From contig JBGAJN010000002.1 of assembly GCA_044224905.1 (NCBI GenBank), forward strand, positions 372,001-436,000: a stretch of 64,000 nt of DNA, given 5' to 3'. The notes under the pieces were generated by a model. That model did not search any database. It was not told where the DNA came from and worked only from the letters and a program-made list of their open reading frames with translations. The stretch is from JBGAJN01 sp044224905. Lineage in GTDB: Bacteria; Verrucomicrobiota; Verrucomicrobiia; Limisphaerales; JBGAJN01. A program made the position numbers and the translations under genes. Positions 16,312-25,293 of the stretch are shown here, piece after piece (position 1 is the first letter of the stretch; each line of letters starts with the position of its first letter).

Positions 16312-17022
16312 TTATTCCGCGAGCGGCACGCGCCGCAGACGGCGTTTCTGCAACCACGCCACGCCGACGAGGTCGAAAAGGCCGCGCCAGACGCGATTCC
16401 ACACGCCGTATTTCGACACGCCAGCCACGCGCGGCCGATGATTAGCGGGAACTTCCTTCGTGGTCGCGCCATTTCCTGCCACGAGAATGGGCAAAAAACG
16501 GTGCCAGCCATTAAATGGCAGGACGCCGTCGAGCACGCTGCGCTTGAAGACGCGCAACGCGCAGCCGGTGTCGCGAAAATCGACGCCGAGCGCGGACTTG
16601 CGCGCCCAGCGGGCGACGCGCGTCGAGATGCGTTTGCTGAAAGTGTCCTTGCGCTTGAGTCGTACGCCGCAGACGAAATCCACGTTGTTCAATTCCGCGA
16701 GCAGTTTCGGCAAGTCTGCGGGATCGTTCTGCAAATCGCCGTCGAGAGTCGCGATGATCGGCGTCGTCGTGTTCTGCACGCCCGTCCACACGGCGGCGCT
16801 TTGGCCGGCGTTGCGCGCGTGACGCAGGCCGCGCACGCGTGAGTCTTGGGCGCGCGCTTCCTGAATGCGTTGCCACGTCGTGTCGGAACTCGCGTCGTCA
16901 ACGAAGACGAGTTCGTAGCTGCGACCGACGTTCGCAAACGCGGCGGTCACTTCGCTCCACATGGGGAGCACGTTGTCCGCCTCGTTGTAAACGGGGACGA
17001 TGATCGAAATTTCCGCTGACAC
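16312..17022 (-). CDS. Family 2 glycosyltransferase (polyprenol-phosphate mannosyltransferase-like)
   Basis: A 236-residue GT-A enzyme. It has the N-terminal ISIIVPVYNEADN, a DDASSD nucleotide-binding segment, the metal-binding DGDLQNDP and DFRDTGCALRVFKRSVLDGV, all characteristic of the dolichol-phosphate mannose synthase/ArnC group. There are no C-terminal transmembrane helices, so it would act as a peripheral protein using a lipid-linked acceptor. It lies 51 bp upstream of the ABC operon on the same strand. The sugar and acceptor cannot be read from the sequence. Confidence 0.88.
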   Translation of the reverse strand: MSAEISIIVPVYNEADNVLPMWSEVTAAFANVGRSYELVFVDDASSDTTWQRIQEARAQDSRVRGLRHARNAGQSAAVWTGVQNTTTPIIATLDGDLQNDPADLPKLLAELNNVDFVCGVRLKRKDTFSKRISTRVARWARKSALGVDFRDTGCALRVFKRSVLDGVLPFNGWHRFLPILVAGNGATTKEVPANHRPRVAGVSKYGVWNRVWRGLFDLVGVAWLQKRRLRRVPLAE

Positions 17023-17148
17023 TGCGCCCGTTATGCCGAAGGCGCCGCGTGAACGGAAGCCATTTCACCTCGTTCCTTGCCGTGAAGACTCGCGATTCGA
17101 TGGCGCACGCGCTTGCCGTTGGCGTGATCACCCACTAACCTTTGCGGA

Positions 17149-17706
17149 TTGAAAATTTTGGTCGCCATCACCGGAGCCAGCGGTTCGCTCTACGCGCAGC
17201 GGTTGCTCGACAATCTCGACCCGCGGGAACACGAGATCCACGTCGTGATGTCGAACTACGCGCATCAGGTGATCGCGGAGGAATTGCCTGACGGTCTCCG
17301 GTTGCCCGAGGGCGTGACCGCACACGGGTTGAAGAGCATGAACGCGCCCTTCGCCAGCGGCTCGAATCCGCCCGATGTCATGGTGATCATCCCCTGCACG
17401 ATGGGAACCTTGGGTCGCATCGCGCATGGCTTTAGCGAAGACGTGCTGCTGCGTGCGGCAGACGTGGTGCTGAAGGAACGCAAGAAACTGATCCTCGTGC
17501 CGCGGGAAACTCCGTTGAGCCTCGTGCACGTGAAGAATTTTGAACTGCTGCTCCTCGCAGGCGCGACGATCCTGCCGGCGAATCCGATCTTCTACACGCG
17601 GCCGCAAACCATCGAGCAGGTCGTCGATACGGTCGTTGCGCGCGTGCTCGATCACATGGGAATTCCCAACAAGCTTGCGCCTCGCTGGAAGGAGGAGCAG
17701 GACTGA
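17149..17706 (+). CDS. ubiX: UbiX-family flavin prenyltransferase
   Basis: A 185-residue flavoprotein that makes prenylated FMN, the cofactor of UbiD-type decarboxylases. The start is TTG (KILVAITGASGSLYAQRLLD), immediately at the FMN-binding loop; no upstream in-frame start improves the fit. Conserved blocks VIIPCTMGTLGRIAHGFS and LVPRETPLSLVHVKN are present. It heads an operon of menaquinone (futalosine) genes; the next gene starts at its stop (TGATG overlap). In this context it probably serves the late decarboxylation of the 1,4-dihydroxy-6-naphthoate branch. The UbiD partner is not in the window. Confidence 0.9.
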   Translation: MKILVAITGASGSLYAQRLLDNLDPREHEIHVVMSNYAHQVIAEELPDGLRLPEGVTAHGLKSMNAPFASGSNPPDVMVIIPCTMGTLGRIAHGFSEDVLLRAADVVLKERKKLILVPRETPLSLVHVKNFELLLLAGATILPANPIFYTRPQTIEQVVDTVVARVLDHMGIPNKLAPRWKEEQD

Positions 17707-18632
17707 TGTTTCGTTCTATTGCCAAATGGGCTGGCTTCGTGAAGCTCTCGCACACCGTGTTCGCGCTGCCGTTCGCACTCGCGGCAATGGTCGTCGCGGC
17801 GCGCGATGAACGTGGCTGGCCCGGCTGGCGGACGTTTGGGTTGATCATCGCCGCGATGGTTTCCGCGCGCACTTGTGCGATGGCCTTCAACCGGATCGTC
17901 GATCGAAAATTCGACGCGATGAATCCGCGCACGGCGATGCGCCATTTGCCGGCGGGCCAGATCTCCCTTGCGAGCGCAATCATGCTGTGCGCGCTAAGCG
18001 CGGCGGGGTTGATCGTCTCGGCGTTCTATCTCAACCCGATGTGCTTCTACCTGTCGCCGGTTGCGTTGTTCTTCGTGTGCTTCTACTCGCTCACGAAACG
18101 CTTCACGGATTACACACACGTCTGGCTCGGCCTCGCGCTGGCGCTCGCGCCCATCGGCGCGTGGCTAGCGGTGCGGGGTAGTTTTGATTTTCTGCCAATG
18201 CGCGACGGCTCGCTTTCGCTGAAACACAGCGGCTTCCTTCCGGTGATCCTCGCGGTGGCGGTGGTCTTCTGGCTCATCGGTTTCGACATCATCTACGCGA
18301 TGCAAGACTACGAGTTCGACAAGCGTCACGGCCTGCACTCGATCGTCGTCGCATGGGGGCCGGCCAACGCGTTGCGCGCCGCATTCCTCGCGCATTTGCT
18401 GATGATCATGATCCTTTTTGGGTTCGGTTTGCTTTCGCGATTTCGTATCGCATACTTGGTGGGCATGGTGATCATCGGTGGCAGTTTGATGCTGGAACAT
18501 TTTCTGGCGCGCCGCCGCAGCTTGAACTGGGTGCAGAACGCCTTCTTCCGCCTGAACGCGCTCATCAGCGTCGTGTTCCTCGTGGTGACGGTGACGGAAG
18601 TGGCGCTGCCCGGGTTCCGATTTGTGAAATGA
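17706..18632 (+). CDS. mqnP: UbiA-family prenyltransferase (probable 6-naphthoate prenyltransferase, MqnP)
   Basis: A 308-residue integral membrane protein with about eight or nine hydrophobic helices. The two Asp-rich motifs that bind Mg-prenyl diphosphate are visible: AFNRIVDRKFDAMNPRTA near residue 58 and GFDIIYAMQDYEFDKRHG near residue 195. UbiA-like proteins next to mqn genes are assigned to the futalosine pathway (MqnP), attaching the isoprenoid tail to the naphthoate ring. It overlaps ubiX by one base and mqnE by four. A 4-hydroxybenzoate specificity (ubiquinone) is less likely given the neighbours. Confidence 0.88.
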   Translation: MFRSIAKWAGFVKLSHTVFALPFALAAMVVAARDERGWPGWRTFGLIIAAMVSARTCAMAFNRIVDRKFDAMNPRTAMRHLPAGQISLASAIMLCALSAAGLIVSAFYLNPMCFYLSPVALFFVCFYSLTKRFTDYTHVWLGLALALAPIGAWLAVRGSFDFLPMRDGSLSLKHSGFLPVILAVAVVFWLIGFDIIYAMQDYEFDKRHGLHSIVVAWGPANALRAAFLAHLLMIMILFGFGLLSRFRIAYLVGMVIIGGSLMLEHFLARRRSLNWVQNAFFRLNALISVVFLVVTVTEVALPGFRFVK

Positions 18633-19798
18633 ATTTTCTGATTCAACGCAGCCAGTTGCGCGACCTCCACGACAAGGTGGCGGCGGGCGAGCGCATTTCC
18701 GAAGCCGACGCCCTGCGGTTGTTCGAAAGTAAGGATCTCAACGCGCTCGGCGCGATCGCCGATCTCGTGCGGCAGCGCAAGGTGGGCAATCGCGCGAGCT
18801 ACATCGTCAACCGCTACATCAACTACTCGAACTACTGCATCCTGAGCTGCCAGTTCTGCTCGTTCGCGCGGAAGAAACGCGACAAGGACGGCTTTGAACT
18901 CAGCGCCGAGCAGATGGTCGAGAAGGCTCGCGAGGCGTTGCGACTCGGCATCACCGAACTGCATATCGTCGGCGGGCTCCATCCGTCGTTGCCGTTCAGT
19001 TACTACGTGGATTTCTTGAAGGCGCTCAAAGCGCTCGACACCCGGCTGCAATTGAAGTGCTTCACGGCGATTGAAATTCTTCACCTCGCGTGGATGGCCA
19101 AGAAATCCGTGAAGGAAACCTTGGCCGAGTTGAAAGCAGCGGGACTCGATTCGCTCACCGGTGGCGGCGCGGAGATTTTCCGCAAGGAAGTCCGCGCGCA
19201 AATCGCCCGCGGCAAGGAATCCGCCGAGGAATACCTCGACGTGCATCGCACGTGGCACCAGATGGGCGGACGTAGCACGTGCACGATGCTTTTCGGCCAC
19301 GTCGAATCGCTCGCCGACCGCGTGCATCACCTGGGCATGTTGCGCGCGTTGCAGGACGAGACGCGCGGCTTTGTCGGCTTCGTGCCGCTGCCGTATCAGC
19401 CGGAGAACAATCTAATTCCCGTCCAGACGCCGCCGACCGGTTTCGATTCGCTGCGCACGCTTGCGGTGAGTCGCATCTTCCTCGATAATTTCGATCATAT
19501 TACCGCGTATTGGGTGGGCTTTGGCATGAAGCTCGCGCAAGTTGCGCTCAGCTATGGCGCGGACGATCTCCACGGCACGATCATTGAGGAGCACATCTTC
19601 CACATGGCCGGCGCGACGTCGCCGCAAGCGCAGACCGAAGCCACGATGGTGAAAGCCATTCGCGAAACCGGCCGCGAGCCCGTGCAGCGAAACACGTTTT
19701 ACGAGCCGATCAAGGTTTGGGAGCCGGCGGCGCCGAGTGATTCTGCCGGCGACGGGCGACCGTCATCTGTGTTGGAGAAAAATCTCGCCACTGCCTGA
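18629..19798 (+). CDS. mqnE: Aminofutalosine synthase (radical SAM)
   Basis: A 389-residue radical SAM enzyme that joins adenosyl from SAM to the dehydrated chorismate product, giving 6-amino-6-deoxyfutalosine. The cluster motif reads YCILSCQFCSF (CxxxCxxC) near residue 75, preceded by RYINYSNY. HIVGGLHPSLPFSYYVDFL and LTGGGAEIF are typical MqnE blocks and separate it from MqnC, which has QGGHHPKL. The ATG overlaps the mqnP stop (ATGA). The tail after residue 375 is unconserved. Confidence 0.92.
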   Translation: MNFLIQRSQLRDLHDKVAAGERISEADALRLFESKDLNALGAIADLVRQRKVGNRASYIVNRYINYSNYCILSCQFCSFARKKRDKDGFELSAEQMVEKAREALRLGITELHIVGGLHPSLPFSYYVDFLKALKALDTRLQLKCFTAIEILHLAWMAKKSVKETLAELKAAGLDSLTGGGAEIFRKEVRAQIARGKESAEEYLDVHRTWHQMGGRSTCTMLFGHVESLADRVHHLGMLRALQDETRGFVGFVPLPYQPENNLIPVQTPPTGFDSLRTLAVSRIFLDNFDHITAYWVGFGMKLAQVALSYGADDLHGTIIEEHIFHMAGATSPQAQTEATMVKAIRETGREPVQRNTFYEPIKVWEPAAPSDSAGDGRPSSVLEKNLATA

Positions 19799-19811
19799 CC
19801 GCATCGTTCGC

Positions 19812-20705
19812 GTGGAACCATCTGACAAACCTCTCAAGCTGCGTCTCGCGCCCGAACCGCCCGAGCCGACGGAGCACATCGTGAAGACCGTCGAGAGCGA
19901 GGAGCGGAAGATTCTCATGCAGCGCGAAGACGAGATGACCGGCTCGCTCGCGCCGTTTCGCGTGGGCTCGGTAAAATATCTCAACGCTGTTCCGCTCACA
20001 CGCGGACTCGAAGATCAGGTTCAATTTCACACGCCATCAAAGCTCGCCGAGATGTTGCGTCGCGACGAACTCGACGCCGCGCTCGTGAGCATCACTGAAG
20101 TTTTGTTCAACGACCGCTACGATGTGCTCGATGGGATCGCGGTCGCGTCGCTCGGCGAGGTGAAGAGCGTGTTGCTCGCGCACAAAAAGCCGATCGATAA
20201 AATGCGCGAGGTGTATTGCGACACGGCCTCCTGCACGAGTGTGAATCTGCTGCGCGTGTTGCTGGCCGAGCGCGGATTGAAGCCGGAGTTCAAACCGCTG
20301 GAGAGTTACGCGGCCGCGAAATCGCATGACTACGTGATGCTGATTGGTGATCCGGCGATTGATTTCATCCGCGCGCCGCACAAGCACGAGATTTGGGACC
20401 TCGGCGCGGCGTGGTTCGAGCTGACTCAGTTGCCGTTCGTTTACGCCGTGTGGGCGTTGCGGCGCGGCATTGACACGACACCACTGCGCCGCCACTTGCG
20501 CGAGGCGAAGTCGTTCGGCCTCGATACACTCGATTACATCATCAGCAGCCGGCGCGAATACGATCTCGAGTTCCGCAAGGACTACCTCGGCTGGCACATT
20601 CACTATCACCTGAGCGACGACGAGAAGCGCGGCGTGGCGAAGTTCGTGGAACTGTTGCGCAAACACAGCGGGCAGCCGGTTTATGAGCCTCATTTCGTGA
20701 CCTGA
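19812..20705 (+). CDS. mqnA: Chorismate dehydratase
   Basis: The enzyme dehydrates chorismate to 3-[(1-carboxyvinyl)oxy]benzoate, the first step of the futalosine route. The family begins at FRVGSVKYLNAVPLTRGL and continues with ALVSITEVLF, SVLLAHKKPI, CDTASCTSVNLLRVLL and LIGDPAID. Start choice is uncertain. I use GTG at 19812 because the 35 codons before the ATG at 19917 have high GC3 and leave a natural 13-bp gap after mqnE; starts at 19917 or 19935 give a family-typical N-terminus. The protein has a Pro/Glu-rich N-terminal extension if the early start is right. Confidence 0.88.
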   Translation: MEPSDKPLKLRLAPEPPEPTEHIVKTVESEERKILMQREDEMTGSLAPFRVGSVKYLNAVPLTRGLEDQVQFHTPSKLAEMLRRDELDAALVSITEVLFNDRYDVLDGIAVASLGEVKSVLLAHKKPIDKMREVYCDTASCTSVNLLRVLLAERGLKPEFKPLESYAAAKSHDYVMLIGDPAIDFIRAPHKHEIWDLGAAWFELTQLPFVYAVWALRRGIDTTPLRRHLREAKSFGLDTLDYIISSRREYDLEFRKDYLGWHIHYHLSDDEKRGVAKFVELLRKHSGQPVYEPHFVT

Positions 20706-20756
20706 AATGTGCGGCGGCAGGCTTGCCACGAACCGCCGATTGTTTACTTTCGATTT

Positions 20757-21938
20757 GTGATTTACGACGCGTCACTCGACGAGCTCCAGCAGAAGGTCTG
20801 GGACGGCCAGCGCATTGATCAGGCCGAAGCCCTCCGCCTCGCGCGCCTGCCGCTGGAGGAACTCGGAGCGCTCGCGGACCGGCGCCGCCAACTGTTGCGC
20901 GCTGCGAGCCACGGCGGTCGCGGCAACGACATCGTCACCTACATCGTTGACCGCAACGTCAACTACACGAACGTCTGCAACGTCTACTGCAAGTTCTGCG
21001 CGTTCTGGCGCACGGAGAAGGACGCGGATTCCTACGTCATCACGCACGACGAGATGGATCGGAAGATCGAGGAAACGATCGCGCTCGGCGGTTCGCAGAT
21101 TCTCATGCAGGGCGGGCACCATCCGAAGCTCACCAAGCAGTGGTATCTCGATCTGCTCGCGCACATCAAAGCGAAGTATCCGTCGATCAACGTCCACGGT
21201 TTCAGCCCGAGCGAGTTCATCGCGTTTCAGGAATTTTTCAACGAGCCGGTGGAACAGGTGCTCCGTGATTTCACGGCCGCCGGTCTCGGTAGCGTTCCCG
21301 GTGGCGGTGGTGAAATCCTCGTTGACCGCGTGCGCAAGAAAATCGCCCCGCTCAAGGCGATGACCGGCGAGTGGATGGGCGTGATGGACCAAGCCCACGC
21401 GCTCGGGCTCGCGAGCTCGGCGACGATGATGTTCGGCCACGTGGAAACCATCGAGGACCGCATCGAACACCTGGAAGTGGTCCGTGCGCAGCAGGACCGA
21501 TCCTTGGCACGATTGCCGATTGCGAGCAGCGAATCGCCAATTGAGAAAGCCGCTGCCTACGCTTCCGCACTCGAGGCCGGCGACCTGAAGGGCGGCGCAT
21601 TCACCGCATTCATCTGCTGGACGTTCCAGCCGGAGAACGCCGTGCTGAAATCGCCGACGGTCGGGGCGCACGAGTATTTGCGGACACAGGCGCTGAGCCG
21701 AATCTATCTCGACAACATTCCGAGCGTGCAGAGTTCATGGGTCACGCAAGGACAGGACATTGGGCAGGTTGCGCTCAAATACGGCGCGAATGATCTCGGC
21801 TCAATCATGATCGAAGAGAACGTCGTCAGCGCAGCGGGCACCACGTTCCGCATGGGCGTGGCCGACATGAAAAGGCTCATCACCGAACTCGGTTACGAGC
21901 CGCACCAGCGTGACAACTGGTATCGCTTGTTGAATTGA
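20757..21938 (+). CDS. mqnC: Cyclic dehypoxanthinyl futalosine synthase (radical SAM)
   Basis: A 393-residue radical SAM enzyme that cyclises dehypoxanthine futalosine. The CxxxCxxC motif is VCNVYCKFCAFWR, and MQGGHHPKLTKQWYLDLL and HGFSPSEFIAF are MqnC hallmarks. The preferred start is the GTG at 20757 (VIYDASLDELQQKVW). Near residues 247-280, between VVRAQQD and GGAFTAFICWTFQPEN, there is an in-frame stretch of about 33 residues absent from the usual protein; its DNA is partly palindromic. Otherwise the enzyme is intact. It ends the mqn operon. Confidence 0.92.
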   Translation: MIYDASLDELQQKVWDGQRIDQAEALRLARLPLEELGALADRRRQLLRAASHGGRGNDIVTYIVDRNVNYTNVCNVYCKFCAFWRTEKDADSYVITHDEMDRKIEETIALGGSQILMQGGHHPKLTKQWYLDLLAHIKAKYPSINVHGFSPSEFIAFQEFFNEPVEQVLRDFTAAGLGSVPGGGGEILVDRVRKKIAPLKAMTGEWMGVMDQAHALGLASSATMMFGHVETIEDRIEHLEVVRAQQDRSLARLPIASSESPIEKAAAYASALEAGDLKGGAFTAFICWTFQPENAVLKSPTVGAHEYLRTQALSRIYLDNIPSVQSSWVTQGQDIGQVALKYGANDLGSIMIEENVVSAAGTTFRMGVADMKRLITELGYEPHQRDNWYRLLN

Positions 21939-21959
21939 GTTCGCGAGCGCTCTCGCCGC

Positions 21960-23891
21960 TCACGCCTTCTTCTTTTTCTTTCCCTTGGCCTTCGCCTTCG
22001 GTGCCGCCTCGTCGTCGCCGTCATCTTTCACAGCGAAGCCGAAGCGGATGGAAATGTCCTTGAGCAGGCGCGGGACGTAGGAGTTGTAGCGTGGGTCCGG
22101 CGATTCGCCTTTCGCGGACCAAGTTGGGATGGAATCACGCAGGCCGGCAGCCTTCATACCAAGGTTGTCGATGACGGTGAGGGCGGCGAGCGAGGTGAAG
22201 ACGTCGTTCTTTCCCGACGGCGCGAGTTCTCCCAGCGTTTTGAGCGCCGCTTTCAAGTCGGCTTCGCTCCCGTATTCGCCCAGCGCCCACGCCGCGGCGG
22301 AGCGCACGTAAGCGGAGCTGTCAGCGAGCGCCTTCTGCAAATCATCATGGGCTTCTTTCACCGCGGGCGCACCGCGCATCAACATGCCCATCGTGGCCCA
22401 ATAGCGCACCGCGCTGTCGCCATCGCTCATGGCCTTGCGCAATTGCGGCACGGCTTCGGGCTTCATCATCGACGCTAGATCCGCGGTCGCAAAAACGCGC
22501 TCGAAGGGATACTTCGCATCATCATGGCCGAAGTCGTAAGGCGACGAACCGGCCGAACGCGCGAGGCGTTCGCCCTCGGGCACGAAGCCGACGTCGCGGA
22601 TTTTGCGCGCGAGGTCCTGCTGCGCCTTGCGGAGCTTCGCGAGCGTTTCCTGATGCGCGGCAGAGCCAGCGAGGTTGTGAACTTCGTCCGGATCGCTTTG
22701 AAGGTCGTAGAGTTCCTCGGGCGTCTTGGGCTTGTTCCAGAAAATGCTCTGTGCCGCGTTGAGCTTGCCTTCGTCGTAGAGCTTGCGCCACACGGCAGTC
22801 GTCGGTGTCTGGAACTGATAGCTCACGTGCTGGCCTTGCGAAACGTGCGGCATGTAGTTGCGAAGATAAACATAGCGACCGTCGGTGACGCTGCGCACGA
22901 GGTCGTAACGTTCATCCATGCGCCCACGGAAGCCGTAGATGAACGGCTGTGGGGCCTCGATGAACTTGCCGAGGAACGCGTGGCCCTGCATCCACTCGGG
23001 CGGCTTCACGTTCGCGAGGCTCAGCAGGGTCGGCGCGAAATCGACGAAGCTCACGAGGCGATCGGACTTGCCGCCAGCTTTGTATTCCGGCGGGCGGAGT
23101 TCCTTGAATTTCTCGGGAATATAAACCACGAGCGGCACCTGCAAGCCGGAGTTGCAGGGCCAGCGTTTGTTGCGCGGCATGCCGGAGCCGTGGTCGGCCC
23201 AGTAAAACACGATCGTGTCGTCAGCGAGCCCGGCGTCTTCTAATTCCTTCAAACGTTGGCCGGCGATCGCGTCCACTTCGCTGACGATGTCGTAATATTG
23301 AGCCCAATCCTGCCGCACCTCGGGAGTGTCGGGATGGTATGCGGGCACGCGAACCTTCGCCGGATCGTGAATGGCCGTGTGTGGACGCACGCGGATCTTG
23401 CTCTCGTGACTGTGCTCGTCGTTGAAGATGGCGAAGAACGGCTGGCCGGTGGGCCGGTTTTTCCAGTGCGCCTGTTTGGAAGACTCGTTCCAAACCTCGC
23501 CGGGCTTGGCGAGGTTGTAGTCCTCCTTCGAATTGTTGGAGCAGTAGTAACCCGCTTCGCGCAACAGTTGCGGATACATTTTCTTCCCCGCCGGAAAGGG
23601 CACGAGGCTGCGCATGTGCTCTCCGCCAGTGCTGGGCGGGTACATTCCGGAGATCAACGTCGTCCGCGCGGGCGCGCAAACCGGAGCGCAGGACCATACG
23701 TGCGAGTAGAGCATTCCTTTCGTGGCGAGCTTGTCGACGTTCGGCGTGGTGGCGTACTTGTCCCCGTAGCAACCCATGTGCGGGCCGTGATCCTCGCTGG
23801 AAATCCAAAGGATGTTGGGCTTGTTCGCGGCGAGGGCAACCATCGCGGAACACAACAGAAGAATGCAGACGAGAGCACGGCGAAGTTTCAT
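21960..23891 (-). CDS. Exported sulfatase with C-terminal HEAT repeats
   Basis: A 643-residue formylglycine-dependent sulfatase. A signal peptide (MKLRRALVCILLLCSAMVALAA) precedes KPNILWISSEDHGPH, which carries the metal-binding Asp/Asp-type site. The modification motif is CAPAR at residues 72-76 (C72), an Ala variant of CxPSR. VFYWADHGSGMPRNK supplies the second metal site. The catalytic domain ends near residue 480; the rest contains HEAT-like repeats (DSSAYVRSAAAWALGEYG) and a lysine tail (KAKGKKKKKA). PVC genomes often fuse HEAT to sulfatases. The substrate, a sulfated glycan, is inferred. It is divergent from the CE15 gene. Confidence 0.92.
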   Translation of the reverse strand: MKLRRALVCILLLCSAMVALAANKPNILWISSEDHGPHMGCYGDKYATTPNVDKLATKGMLYSHVWSCAPVCAPARTTLISGMYPPSTGGEHMRSLVPFPAGKKMYPQLLREAGYYCSNNSKEDYNLAKPGEVWNESSKQAHWKNRPTGQPFFAIFNDEHSHESKIRVRPHTAIHDPAKVRVPAYHPDTPEVRQDWAQYYDIVSEVDAIAGQRLKELEDAGLADDTIVFYWADHGSGMPRNKRWPCNSGLQVPLVVYIPEKFKELRPPEYKAGGKSDRLVSFVDFAPTLLSLANVKPPEWMQGHAFLGKFIEAPQPFIYGFRGRMDERYDLVRSVTDGRYVYLRNYMPHVSQGQHVSYQFQTPTTAVWRKLYDEGKLNAAQSIFWNKPKTPEELYDLQSDPDEVHNLAGSAAHQETLAKLRKAQQDLARKIRDVGFVPEGERLARSAGSSPYDFGHDDAKYPFERVFATADLASMMKPEAVPQLRKAMSDGDSAVRYWATMGMLMRGAPAVKEAHDDLQKALADSSAYVRSAAAWALGEYGSEADLKAALKTLGELAPSGKNDVFTSLAALTVIDNLGMKAAGLRDSIPTWSAKGESPDPRYNSYVPRLLKDISIRFGFAVKDDGDDEAAPKAKAKGKKKKKA

Positions 23892-23987
23892 AGGCTGGCG
23901 GTGAGGATGCCGCTTCTCGTGGTTTGATGGCAAACAGAATGAATGCCACGGCTTGCTCGCGGCTTTCACGATCCTTAGAATCTCCTC

Positions 23988-25292
23988 ATGAGCTCCCAGC
24001 TATTCCCTCGTGTGTTTGCAGTTGGCTTCACCAGTCTCTGTTTCCTCGGAACGCTCGCCGCCGCGGAGAAGCGAAACGTCAACTACGACGAAGCCAAGGT
24101 CAACATGGCGCCGCTGCCCGATCCGCTCGTGTTGAACAACGGCAAGGCTGTGACCGATGCAAAAACCTGGACGAAGCAGCGCCGTCCCGAGCTGCTCGAG
24201 TTGTTCCGGTCGCACGTTTATGGACACAGCCCGAGCAAGCCACGCGGGATGAAGTTCGAGGAGGTGGCGATCGATCACGTCGCACTCGACGGCATCGCGA
24301 CGCGCAAAGAGATCGCCATTTACTTCACCGGCAAGAAGGACGGTCCCAAGATGACCATCCTCCTCTATGTGCCGAACAACGCGAAAAAACCGGTGCCTGC
24401 GTTTCTCGGACTCAATTTCTACGGCAACCACACGGTCGATGCCGATCCCGGCATCACGCTGTCGACGGCGTGGATGCGTGACAACAAAGAGGCCGGCGTG
24501 GTCAACGGTCGCGCAACGGAGAAATCACGCGGCTTCCAATCCTCGCGTTGGCAGATCGAAAAAGTGATCAAGCGCGGCTACGCCACGGCGACCATTTACT
24601 ACGGCGATATCGAACCCGATCACGCGGAAGGCTGGAAGACCGGCCTCCGCGCGGCGCTGAGCAAGGACGGCGCGAACACGCAGTGGAAGCCCGACGATTG
24701 GGGCGCGATCGGCGCATGGTCATGGGGGCTTAGCCGGGCGCTGGACTATCTCGAAACGGACAAGGACATCAACGCCAAGCAAGTCGCCGTTCACGGCCAC
24801 TCGCGACTCGGCAAGACCTCACTCTGGGCGGGCGCGACCGACGAGCGGTTCGCTATCGTCATCTCGAATGACTCTGGCGAAGGCGGCGCGGCACTGACGC
24901 GGCGCAACTTCGGTGAAACCACCGCCATCATCACCAAGGCATTCCCGCACTGGTTTTGCCCGCGCTACTCGACCTACGCGAGCAACGCGCCCGCTCTGCC
25001 CGTCGATCAGCACGAATTGATTGCCCTCATGGCGCCCCGGCCAGTTTACATCGCCAGCGCGACGGAGGACCAATGGGCCGATCCGCGCGGAGAATTTCTT
25101 TCAGGGAAGAATGCCGAGCCGGTTTATGCGCTCTTCAAGAAGGCTGGTCTGGGTGTGGCCGATCAACCGGCACCCGACCATCCCGTCGGCGATTTCATCG
25201 GCTATCACCTCCGCACCGGCAAGCACGACATCACCGACTATGATTGGGAGCAGTATCTGAACTTCGCCGACCGCCATTTCAAGCGGCACTGA
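23988..25292 (+). CDS. CE15-type glucuronoyl esterase-like protein
   Basis: A 434-residue exported alpha/beta hydrolase. The first 25 residues form a signal peptide. The nucleophile elbow is VHGHSRLGKTSLW near residue 270; in characterised CE15 enzymes this is GCSRxGK, and the Cys-to-His variant recurs in bacterial members. Downstream DSGEGGAA and IASATEDQWADPRGEF are strong CE15 blocks, and the H in APDHPVGDF could complete the triad. Such enzymes cut ester links between glucuronic acid of xylan and lignin alcohols. Here it stands between sulfatase and glycosidase-like genes, so the ester may be in an algal or plant wall polymer. Confidence 0.85.
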   Translation: MSSQLFPRVFAVGFTSLCFLGTLAAAEKRNVNYDEAKVNMAPLPDPLVLNNGKAVTDAKTWTKQRRPELLELFRSHVYGHSPSKPRGMKFEEVAIDHVALDGIATRKEIAIYFTGKKDGPKMTILLYVPNNAKKPVPAFLGLNFYGNHTVDADPGITLSTAWMRDNKEAGVVNGRATEKSRGFQSSRWQIEKVIKRGYATATIYYGDIEPDHAEGWKTGLRAALSKDGANTQWKPDDWGAIGAWSWGLSRALDYLETDKDINAKQVAVHGHSRLGKTSLWAGATDERFAIVISNDSGEGGAALTRRNFGETTAIITKAFPHWFCPRYSTYASNAPALPVDQHELIALMAPRPVYIASATEDQWADPRGEFLSGKNAEPVYALFKKAGLGVADQPAPDHPVGDFIGYHLRTGKHDITDYDWEQYLNFADRHFKRH

Positions 25293-25293
25293 C

